A stretch of 53,151 nucleotides of DNA. Origin: Dehalococcoidia bacterium. Lineage in GTDB: Bacteria > Chloroflexota > Dehalococcoidia > DSTF01 > WHTK01. A program made the translations under genes and the position numbers. The stretch is taken from NCBI GenBank assembly GCA_009377745.1, contig WHTK01000022.1, positions 1 through 53,151 on the forward strand, written 5' to 3'. Positions 42,070 to 49,578 of this stretch are shown one piece after another; position 1 is the first letter of the stretch; each line of letters starts with the position of its first letter. The notes below the pieces were generated by a model. That model was not told where the DNA came from, searched no databases, and saw nothing but the letters and a program-made list of their open reading frames with translations.

Positions 42070-43987
42070 ACCTGGCTCCCAACCTCTGGATCTTCTCATT
42101 CTCGTGCTCGAGCAACGCCTCGCAGTTTATGACCACGTATTGACGGTGCGTGGATAGACGAACCTTTCCTCGGACTGATTCGATGAACTCAAGAGTGCTC
42201 AGGTCGCTGATTCTGCCTCGGAAATTCTTGCGTAGGCGGCTCAGCGCTTGCTGCCATCCACGCGGTACCAGCGCTTCTTCCGAGTCATCGCCCTCGCCGA
42301 GAACGATCTCACGTAGGCTGAGGTATCCGTCAGGCCGCAGCCATAGCTGCAGGACGATTCTAAGGAAGAGCACGAAATCAGCATCGTCGAGATGAACTTC
42401 CAGGCCATCAACCAGAACCAGGTTGCTCTTGCGGCGAGACGGGGTTCCCGTGATATGAATAAGCAGACGGCTCTTGAACTTCTCGCTTTCAAAGTGGCCT
42501 TGGGCTTCGGGCGTGAGTGGCCCCGCCTGGAGCTTCATCTCCAGTGGTCGTGCAACCCGAGGCGGATTCAGGGTAATCAGGCAGGTTGAGGGCAGGCGTC
42601 CAGCTGCTAGGTCGTCACTAGCGTCCTTTATCTGCTGCGAAAGGACCGTAAGGGCAGTTTGAGCGTGGCGTCGCAGCATGGAGAGGTAAGTCCTCATGGT
42701 CGAGTCTGGGTCCGGATCTGACGGCACGATGCAGTCGTCTAATTCACGGATCGATGAGAGAAACTGATCGTCCGACGTAAAGGCATGGACCCGTCTTGCG
42801 AAGGCGACATAGCTGGTGGCCTGCGTTAACTCATCCGACGGTTCCCCTGAGAGGGCATCTCGAAAGATGTCCCTTTGGTACCGGCGCGCGACGTCATAAG
42901 CCGACATCCCCGCTGCGAGAGACGAAAACCTCCTGTCGATACATTGCGAACAAACGCCGCAGTGTGGAGTCTCGGCAGGGAGTCGAGTCCAGTGGGAGCA
43001 TGAATTGGTGTGCTGTAACAACGACGGCACTCCAGCATCGGCCAGGTTGCGCATTACTTCAGTCCTAGTTCGCGACCAGAGGGGGTTGCTTAGCTTCGGC
43101 GCTTCGGTGAAGACCTGCTCAAGGAATGCATTCATGCGGTAGAGAAACTTTGGGTGGGTTGATCGCGATGCTCGCCCGCCGACAAGTTGTTGAGTGGTTG
43201 GGATGTTCAGGCTCACCACACCGTTATCCGCCAGAAGTACTCGCTCAAGTCCCAGCGAATTCGCAATTGCAGCTCCAAGACATGCGTAGAGGAAGGACCG
43301 CGCCCGTTGAGAGGAGTCCTCCGGGTCGGAGCCGCGGCGGTGAGCCCACACGCTTACGTGGGGGTAGTCCCATTGCGGGAGCGCCTCCGACAGCCGATTA
43401 CGCAGTTGTTGCTGGCGATGGTCGATGGTTGGCGCCGGCCTTTGGCTCACCAAGACAGGCCGGCCACGTCGCTCCGCGACCTCCTCCACAACTGCCGACA
43501 GGCTATCTGCCCCACCTGAAAAGAGAAATACAGAGTCCGGTGTACTTAACAGTTTTGCGCCAGCACCGCCGAAGACTAACTGCTCCTCTTCGGTCGCCTC
43601 GGGACCGAAGGAAAACGTCCAGTGGTCTTCGGTGGCGAATTCCAAGGTGGATACGAGCTGGGAGAGTACCTGTGGCTCGGACCAGAACGCTGGATCGCTG
43701 ACCGGAAGGCACAGATGCATGTAGCGGCGCCACTGGTCGCCGAACACATCTGTGCGGTGAATCCGGTTCACCAGCTGGTCCGCGGCGTAAACGTAGGCTG
43801 CGATGTGGACCATGTCCTTGGCGAGCGGGGACAGCTGTTCCCGCAGTGCATGAGAGACGTTCTCGATGCGCAGGGTTAGGTCCCGAGAGCCGCGACGAGT
43901 TATCTCAAGTCGTTTGTCCCATGGTTGCCGAGCAATGGCTCGCGGGATCGGCGTCCGGTCGCACTGGAACAGAGCCCGTGTACTCAC
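42032..43987 (-). CDS. QueC-like PP-loop enzyme fused to a C-terminal winged-helix domain
   Basis: 651 residues, GTG start overlapping the upstream stop in GTGA. A unique N-terminal region (about 1-145) precedes a QueC-type domain: PP-loop 'SVFLFSGGADSLSAVVEEV' (SGGADS at 157-162), 'LLADNGVVSLNIPTTQQL', and a four-Cys zinc site (C340, C353, C356, C359: 'NSCSHWTRLPAETPHCGVCS'). QueC makes preQ0 from carboxy-deazaguanine; QueC-like proteins also occur in the Qat and type IV CBASS defence systems. The last about 100 residues ('FVLFLRIVLQLWLRPDGYLS', 'WQQALSRLRKNFRG', 'LEFIESVRGKVRLS') resemble an OmpR-type winged helix. No other queuosine genes are nearby. Confidence 0.85.
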   Translation of the reverse strand: MSTRALFQCDRTPIPRAIARQPWDKRLEITRRGSRDLTLRIENVSHALREQLSPLAKDMVHIAAYVYAADQLVNRIHRTDVFGDQWRRYMHLCLPVSDPAFWSEPQVLSQLVSTLEFATEDHWTFSFGPEATEEEQLVFGGAGAKLLSTPDSVFLFSGGADSLSAVVEEVAERRGRPVLVSQRPAPTIDHRQQQLRNRLSEALPQWDYPHVSVWAHRRGSDPEDSSQRARSFLYACLGAAIANSLGLERVLLADNGVVSLNIPTTQQLVGGRASRSTHPKFLYRMNAFLEQVFTEAPKLSNPLWSRTRTEVMRNLADAGVPSLLQHTNSCSHWTRLPAETPHCGVCSQCIDRRFSSLAAGMSAYDVARRYQRDIFRDALSGEPSDELTQATSYVAFARRVHAFTSDDQFLSSIRELDDCIVPSDPDPDSTMRTYLSMLRRHAQTALTVLSQQIKDASDDLAAGRLPSTCLITLNPPRVARPLEMKLQAGPLTPEAQGHFESEKFKSRLLIHITGTPSRRKSNLVLVDGLEVHLDDADFVLFLRIVLQLWLRPDGYLSLREIVLGEGDDSEEALVPRGWQQALSRLRKNFRGRISDLSTLEFIESVRGKVRLSTHRQYVVINCEALLEHENEKIQRLGARFKAAAEKLVVPV

Positions 43988-44766
43988 GCCAAACGACCCT
44001 CTGTGAAGGCGCCGCGGAGCTTGTCGAGCGCGTGCGCAACGAAGCCTCTCGCCTCGTCATGGGATATGCGATGACCAGACTTCCAATTGCGGAGGGAGTA
44101 CCACTCGCTTGCGAACACCCTGGTAACCCTGGCTGATTGCCTCGTGTAGCGATCTAGCTGCTCTCCAAACTCGTTGCTCTCCGCGATGCTGCTGATGCGG
44201 TTGCCAGGACCAATGTGTTGAGCTATCTGGCGATCCAGCGCTGACCGGAGCGTGCGCGTGAAGAATGCGGCGAAGAACCTTTCCGCCACCAGGCTGAAAC
44301 GATCTGGTGCCGAATACGAACGCAGCGCACCTTGCAGGTCTTCTAGCCTTGTCCCGAAGAGACTGTGCCCTTGGAGAGCGACGGTCTCGAGGAGGGCCGC
44401 GCGAACTGCTTGCGACGAGATCTCGGCAAAGTCTCCGGCCGCGATCTGAGCCGACGTTCGCTGGCGAACTTTATCTGATAGGTCTGAGACAAAAGCGAGC
44501 ATCGAGGTACCGGCGGCGGCATTCAAGCCAAGCTTGGTCAACTCCTCTGAGAAGTCCCCGCCTCTCGAAGCCGACGCGATACGGGTTAGAAGCCAGAACG
44601 CATACGCAACCGCCTCATCCGACTTCAGTTGCTTCAGGCGATAGTCGGCTGCGTCCGTGATCGCGGCCGCGAGTGAACCTGTGAGCTGAGGCGAGTCGTC
44701 CAGAAGATCGATTACGGACTTCCACCGAGCCGTCTTCGGCAGCGTTCCAACAATCTTGTCGCCCAT
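43984..44766 (-). CDS. Unknown partner of the QueC-like enzyme, Met-Gly N-terminus
   Basis: 260 residues, ATG start with GTGGAG close upstream; its TGA overlaps the GTG of the QueC-like gene. It is mostly helical ('LAAAITDAADYRLKQLKSDE', 'AVAYAFWLLTRIASASRGGD', 'SRYSAPDRFSLVAERFFAAFF'-like helices) with no membrane span and no motif I know. It begins MGDKIVGTLPKTARW; removal of Met would expose Gly. N-terminal Gly is a feature of QatB and, as I recall, of the CD-NTase that the QueC-like Cap9 modifies. It may therefore be the substrate or the effector of its neighbour. Confidence 0.7.
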   Translation of the reverse strand: MGDKIVGTLPKTARWKSVIDLLDDSPQLTGSLAAAITDAADYRLKQLKSDEAVAYAFWLLTRIASASRGGDFSEELTKLGLNAAAGTSMLAFVSDLSDKVRQRTSAQIAAGDFAEISSQAVRAALLETVALQGHSLFGTRLEDLQGALRSYSAPDRFSLVAERFFAAFFTRTLRSALDRQIAQHIGPGNRISSIAESNEFGEQLDRYTRQSARVTRVFASEWYSLRNWKSGHRISHDEARGFVAHALDKLRGAFTEGRLA

Positions 44767-44931
44767 TGCTCCACGCCCCTGGAGACACGATTCCCTGTCT
44801 GTCGCGAGACTCGCATTCGCGATGAGACTTCTCGCTTCAACATCGGCAGGTTAATCGCGTGCGCGTAGTGCGGCGAAGTGAGAAAGTGGCGCGATTTTAA
44901 GTCATCGCCCTCCAAGCAGCGAACAACAATG

Positions 44932-45864
44932 TCACACCAAGTGCAGGGCCTCCGCGACATGGAGCCACGACTTGTCCGTCTGCCCTTCAAGGCGTCGAAG
45001 GTAGGTAGTCGTCACGGCGAGGCTTGAGTGGTCGAGGAAACGCGACACGTCCTCGATGGACTCGCCAGCGTCACGGCGAAGCTTCGCAGCCGAGTGCCTG
45101 AAGATGTGGACACCGCCATGCGGCAGGCCGGCGAGTCGCAGATAGCGCCGCAGGTTGGTGTAGAAGGTCCCGCTATTGATGCCGCGGCCGTTCCGCGTGT
45201 CCGGCCACAGCGATGCATCGGCCGCCATCGTGCTCATATCCTTCCCGACGCAGGCAAGCCAGATCTGCATCGCGTCGTAAGCTGGCCGTGGCAGCTCTCG
45301 CTTCCCAGTCTTCCCGCCCTTACCTCTGTAAGAGTAGAAGACCGTCTCGCCTTCGGTCTGGATGCTGCCGGCAGTCATGCCCAGCACCTCGGCCCGGCGC
45401 CGGCCGGTGAAGGTCAGGGTCAGGATGATCGCCCTGTCTCGCAGGCCAACCGCAGTCGGGGGCACCACATCAAGGAGACGGTGGATCTGTTCGCCGCTGA
45501 GCCCGCGGGCAGCACCCTGGGTGACCTTCGGTCGTTCGAGGGCATCACAAGGATTGGAGGCGACAACCTTCATGCGAATCAGGAAGCGGTAGAAGGACGA
45601 GAGGCATGCGACCCGGGCGCCGATGGTGATCGAGCCAGGCGGCTTGCCTGAGAGGCCCGTGCCATAGGCCCAGGCGAACACATCTTGTGATGTGACTTGG
45701 TCGGGCGTCTTCCCTGCGCGGCCGAAGAAGTGTTGCAGCATGCGAGAGTAGGACTGGACGGTCCGCAATGAGCCAGACCGGCGCTCCTTCTCGGCGAGGA
45801 AGGCATAGAGGCTGCGTTCCCAGCCGGCGGCAGACTCGTCGAGGTAGGCAACGGTGGTGTTCAA
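44932..45864 (-). CDS. Tyrosine recombinase (phage integrase / XerC family)
   Basis: 310 residues, TTG start behind AAGGAG. An N-terminal SAM-like core-binding domain (about 15-105, 'TVQSYSRMLQHFFGRAGKT') is followed by the catalytic domain with all expected residues: Arg in 'TGRRRAEVLGM' (about 156), Lys in 'YRGKGGKTGKRELP', 'HIFRHSAAKLRRDAG' (H253, R256), His279 in 'FLDHSSLAV' and Tyr288 in 'TTTYLRR'. It lies between the QueC-like pair and the type I restriction operon. It could mobilise either, or could invert specificity DNA as in some hsd loci, although no second specificity cassette is present. Confidence 0.92.
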   Translation of the reverse strand: MNTTVAYLDESAAGWERSLYAFLAEKERRSGSLRTVQSYSRMLQHFFGRAGKTPDQVTSQDVFAWAYGTGLSGKPPGSITIGARVACLSSFYRFLIRMKVVASNPCDALERPKVTQGAARGLSGEQIHRLLDVVPPTAVGLRDRAIILTLTFTGRRRAEVLGMTAGSIQTEGETVFYSYRGKGGKTGKRELPRPAYDAMQIWLACVGKDMSTMAADASLWPDTRNGRGINSGTFYTNLRRYLRLAGLPHGGVHIFRHSAAKLRRDAGESIEDVSRFLDHSSLAVTTTYLRRLEGQTDKSWLHVAEALHLV

Positions 45865-45950
45865 CGTGAGCTCCTTTCAAGAGGTCACGCTATACAGCCA
45901 TCGTGTCGGGACCGAGTCAAGTCGTCCCAGAAGGGCACGCAGACTGTGGC

Positions 45951-45967
45951 CGCGATTGGCAATCGCG
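45951..45967. repeat. Perfect short palindromic hairpin between integrase and hsdM
   Basis: Seven-base arms CGCGATT (45951-45957) and AATCGCG (45961-45967) around a GGC loop, in the 178-base divergent intergenic region. It may be an operator, a recombinase-binding site or chance. Confidence 0.35.
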
Positions 45968-46042
45968 CCGATTAACCGTATAACAGCCATAGCGAGCCGT
46001 CCTGTGTCGCTCGCCATCCTCTCGACCAGTTAGGACAGGAAC

Positions 46043-48187
46043 TTGGAGTCACCTCAACTCAGCTGGATCGCCAACTTCATTTGGGGCATTGCCGACGACG
46101 TGTTGCGCGACCTCTACGTCCGCGGCAAGTACCGGGACGTCATCCTGCCGATCACAGTGCTGCGACGCCTTGACGCAGTGTTGGAGCCCACAAAGCAGGA
46201 CGTGCTCGCGATGAAGGCCAGGCTCGACGAGGCGGGGATTACCAACCAGGACTCCGCTCTACGGCAAGCCGCGAAGCAAGACTTCTACAACAAGTCCAAG
46301 TTCACGATGCGAGACCTGCGTGGCATCGCCAGCCAGCAGCGCCTCCGCGACAACTTCATCGACTACCTGGATGGCTTCTCCGATAACGTGCAGGAGATCC
46401 TCGATAGCTTCGAGTTCCGCAATCAGGTGCCGCGTCTCTCACGGGCGGATGCGCTCGGCACCCTGATCGAGAAGCTGCTCGACCCGGCGATCAACCTCAG
46501 TCCCAACCCAGTCCTGGACGGCGCCGGCAGCGTGCGCCAACCAGGCCTCGACAACCACGGCATGGGAACGATCTTCGAGGAGCTGGTGCGCCGCTTCAAC
46601 GAGGAGAACAACGAGGAAGCCGGCGAGCACTGGACGCCTCGCGATGCCGTGAAGCTGATGGCGCGCCTGATCTTCCTGCCCGTCGCTGAAGACATCGCCA
46701 ACGGCACCTACCTTCTCTACGACGGCGCCTGCGGCACCGGCGGCATGCTATCTGTGGCTGAGGAGACGCTGCTCGACCTCGCCGCCCAGCACGGCAAGGA
46801 GGTATCGCCGCACCTCTACGGTCAGGAGATCAACGCCGAGACCTACGCCATCGCCAAGGCCGATTTCCTGCTCAAGGGCGAGGGCGAAGCCGCCGACAAC
46901 CTGATCGGCGGCCCGGAGCACTCCACCCTCTCCAACGACGCCTTCCCGACGAGAAAGTTCGACTTCATGCTCTCCAACCCGCCCTACGGCAAGAGCTGGA
47001 AGAGCGACCTGGAGCGCATGGGCGGCAAGGACGGCATCAAAGACCCGCGCTTCGTCATCCAGCACGCCGGCGACGCGGAATACTCGCTGCTGACGCGTTC
47101 CAGCGATGGGCAGCTCCTCTTCCTGGCCAACATGCTCAGCAAGATGAAGCACGATACCGCGCCCGGCAGCCGCATCGCGGAGGTGCACAACGGCTCCTCC
47201 CTCTTCACGGGCGACGCCGGCCAGGGCGAGAGCAACATTCGCCGCTGGATCATCGAGAACGACTGGCTGGAGGCGATCGTCGCGCTGCCGCTGAACATGT
47301 TCTACAACACCGGCATCGCCACCTACATCTGGGTCCTGTCCAACCGCAAGCCGGCTCAGCGCCAGGGCAAGGTGCAGCTGATCGACGCGACGAAGTGGTT
47401 TAGCCCCCTGCGCAAGAACCTGGGCAAGAAGAACTGCGAGCTGTCCGAGGCGGACATCCAGCGCATCTGCGACACCTTTCTGGCCTTCGAGGAGACGGAG
47501 CAGTCGAAGATCTTTGCCAACGAGGCGTTCGGTTACTGGAAGCTGACGGTGGAGCGGCCGTTGCGCCTGAAAATCGACCTGGGCGCGGCGCGACGGGCTT
47601 CGTTTCGCCTGACCTGCGCCGAAGCCAATGAGGAGGAGCTTGCCGCCCTCGCCGATGCCGCCGCTGCCGAGATCGGCGCCGGCCCCTTCCTGGACTTCAC
47701 CAGTTTCCGCGAGAATATCGAAGCGTTGGCCGCGCGCTCCAAAGTGAAGCTGACGGCCAAGCGACTCAAGCTGCTGCAGAACGAGCTGGCCGAGCGCGAT
47801 GACGCGGCCGCGCCGCTGCTCAAGCGCGTCCATCGCGCCGGACGCCAGGAGCCGGACCCGATCCACGGCTTCTTCGCGGCGGAGGTTGATGGCCGCCCGG
47901 CCGTGGTCGAGTACGAGCCGGACGCGGAGCTGCGGGACACGGAGCAGGTGCCGCTGCTCGAGGCCGGCGGCATCGAGGCGTTCATCCGCCGCGAGGTGTT
48001 GCCGCACGCGCCAGACGCCTGGATCGACGCGGCCAGCCTGAAGGTGGGCTACGAGGTCAGCTTCACGCGCTACTTCTACAAGCCGCTTCCGCTGCGCTCC
48101 CTGGAGGAGATCCGGGCCGACATCCTGGCGCTGGAGCGAGAGACGGAAGGCCTGCTGAGCGAGATCGTCGGCGGAGTCAGCGCGTGA
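46043..48187 (+). CDS. hsdM: Type I restriction-modification DNA methyltransferase subunit
   Basis: 714 residues, TTG start after AGGACAGGA. N-terminal helical HsdM domain, then 'GMGTIFEELVRRFNEENNEE', 'HWTPRDAVKLMARLIF', AdoMet motif I 'YDGACGTGGMLSVAEE' (about 225) and the N6-adenine motif 'LSNPPYGKSWKSDLERM' (about 312). It is longer than usual HsdM (about 500); the extra C-terminal about 200 residues are helical, common in a subset of the family. It acts with HsdS to methylate, and with HsdR to restrict. The stop overlaps hsdS by four bases (GTGA). Confidence 0.95.
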   Translation: MESPQLSWIANFIWGIADDVLRDLYVRGKYRDVILPITVLRRLDAVLEPTKQDVLAMKARLDEAGITNQDSALRQAAKQDFYNKSKFTMRDLRGIASQQRLRDNFIDYLDGFSDNVQEILDSFEFRNQVPRLSRADALGTLIEKLLDPAINLSPNPVLDGAGSVRQPGLDNHGMGTIFEELVRRFNEENNEEAGEHWTPRDAVKLMARLIFLPVAEDIANGTYLLYDGACGTGGMLSVAEETLLDLAAQHGKEVSPHLYGQEINAETYAIAKADFLLKGEGEAADNLIGGPEHSTLSNDAFPTRKFDFMLSNPPYGKSWKSDLERMGGKDGIKDPRFVIQHAGDAEYSLLTRSSDGQLLFLANMLSKMKHDTAPGSRIAEVHNGSSLFTGDAGQGESNIRRWIIENDWLEAIVALPLNMFYNTGIATYIWVLSNRKPAQRQGKVQLIDATKWFSPLRKNLGKKNCELSEADIQRICDTFLAFEETEQSKIFANEAFGYWKLTVERPLRLKIDLGAARRASFRLTCAEANEEELAALADAAAAEIGAGPFLDFTSFRENIEALAARSKVKLTAKRLKLLQNELAERDDAAAPLLKRVHRAGRQEPDPIHGFFAAEVDGRPAVVEYEPDAELRDTEQVPLLEAGGIEAFIRREVLPHAPDAWIDAASLKVGYEVSFTRYFYKPLPLRSLEEIRADILALERETEGLLSEIVGGVSA

Positions 48188-49578
48188 TCGAGGGTCTGCC
48201 GCCGTACCAGGCTTACCGGGACGCGGGCCTGGGGTGGTTGGCTGACGTGCCGGAGCACTGGACCCAACGGCGACTCAAAACACTTTTGCGAGAGCGGGTT
48301 GAGAAGGGCTTTCCTGATGAGCCCTTGTTAGCTGCCACACAGACCAAGGGCGTCGTTCTTAAAGAGGACTACGAGAATAGGACCGTGCTCGCTCTCAAAG
48401 ACCTCCATCTTCTGAAGCTCGTGCGCGACGGCGATTTCGTCGTCAGCCTCCGTTCGTTTCAAGGTGGAATTGAGTATGCCAGGGTTCAAGGCATCATCAG
48501 TCCTGCTTATACAGTTCTCCATCCAGTGGATCCTGCCACGCACTCCTACATAGCTGCCTTGTTCAAGTCGAAACCCTTTGTCGAAAATCTCTCGCTTTTC
48601 GTCACTGGCATTCGACAAGGGCAGAACATTGATTACGAGGCCCTGAGCCGCTCTGAGATTCCTCTACCTCCTCCCGAAGAGCAGGAGGCCATCGTGCGCT
48701 TCCTGGACCACGCCGACCGGCGCATCCGGCGCTATATCGCGGCTAAGCAGCGTCTGATCAAGCTTCTTGAAGAACAGAAGCAGGCGATCATCCAGCGCGC
48801 CGTCACGCGGGGCCTGGACCCCAACGTCCGCCTCAAGCCCTCCGGCGTCGAGTGGCTCGGCGACATCCCGGAGCACTGGGAGGTCAAACGACTCAAGTAT
48901 CTATTTCGGGAAGTAGACAAGCGAACTAAGACGGGCGAGGAGGTCTTACTTTCCCTGCGAATGTACCAAGGTCTTGTACCACACGAGGACGTTTCTACCG
49001 TGCCGATTCCCCCCGCGGCGAGGATTGGATTTAAGCAAGTCGTACCAGGCCAGATGGTCATGAATCGAATGCGCGCCGCAATTGGACTCTTCGGGGTACC
49101 AACTCAGGCAGGGCTGGTTAGTCCTGACTATGCCGTTTTTCAGCCCACACGCGGAGTTTCACCTGAGTTCTACTTGCGCCTCTTCAAGACACAACGGGCG
49201 GCTACCGAGTTCAGGATTGAATCCAAAGGTTTGGGTACAGGTTCTTCTGGCTTTATGCGACTTTATTCTGACCGGTTTGGAATCATCAGCGCTCCCTATC
49301 CTCCGCTGCAAGAACAGCTAGCTTTGGCTGAGGGCATCTCTGATCTGACTTTGGAAATAGACCACACATTGGCGAGATTGCACGGTGAACTCGCACTCGT
49401 CCGTGAATACCGCACACGCCTCATTGCCGATGTCGTTACCGGCAAGCTGGACGTGCGCGGCGTCGAGCTGCCGGACTTGGGCTACGATGAAGACGTCGTG
49501 GACGTGGAGATCGAGGGCGAGGAGTTGGACGAGCTAGGCGGCGAGATCGCTGAGGAGGAAGAGGCGCTTGCCCTCTGA
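48184..49578 (+). CDS. hsdS: Type I restriction-modification specificity subunit
   Basis: 464 residues, GTG start. Two target-recognition domains are each introduced by a repeated motif: 'AGLGWLADVPEHWTQRRLKT' (about 14-34) and 'SGVEWLGDIPEHWEVKRLKY' (about 219-239). Each ends in a conserved helix ('PPPEEQEAIVRFLDHADRRI' and 'YPPLQEQLALAEGISDLT'). The two domains determine the halves of a bipartite site. The ends and central linker are GC-rich like hsdM, whereas the interiors of both recognition domains are visibly more AT-rich, as expected for exchanged segments. An acidic C-terminal tail ends 11 bases inside hsdR. Confidence 0.93.
   Translation: MIEGLPPYQAYRDAGLGWLADVPEHWTQRRLKTLLRERVEKGFPDEPLLAATQTKGVVLKEDYENRTVLALKDLHLLKLVRDGDFVVSLRSFQGGIEYARVQGIISPAYTVLHPVDPATHSYIAALFKSKPFVENLSLFVTGIRQGQNIDYEALSRSEIPLPPPEEQEAIVRFLDHADRRIRRYIAAKQRLIKLLEEQKQAIIQRAVTRGLDPNVRLKPSGVEWLGDIPEHWEVKRLKYLFREVDKRTKTGEEVLLSLRMYQGLVPHEDVSTVPIPPAARIGFKQVVPGQMVMNRMRAAIGLFGVPTQAGLVSPDYAVFQPTRGVSPEFYLRLFKTQRAATEFRIESKGLGTGSSGFMRLYSDRFGIISAPYPPLQEQLALAEGISDLTLEIDHTLARLHGELALVREYRTRLIADVVTGKLDVRGVELPDLGYDEDVVDVEIEGEELDELGGEIAEEEEALAL

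Noticed and set aside
42032..43987. Assignment as housekeeping QueC for queuosine synthesis
   Set aside because: The protein is nearly three times the usual length, has extra N- and C-terminal regions, and no queD, queE, queF or tgt lies nearby.
42032..44766. Assignment as a complete Qat or type IV CBASS system
   Set aside because: No KAP-type ATPase, TatD-like nuclease, CD-NTase or transglycosylase-like gene is present within the window around the pair.
46748..48007. Open frame of 419 codons antisense to hsdM
   Set aside because: Same reason: the plus strand carries the AdoMet and NPPY motifs, and the antisense product is low-complexity.
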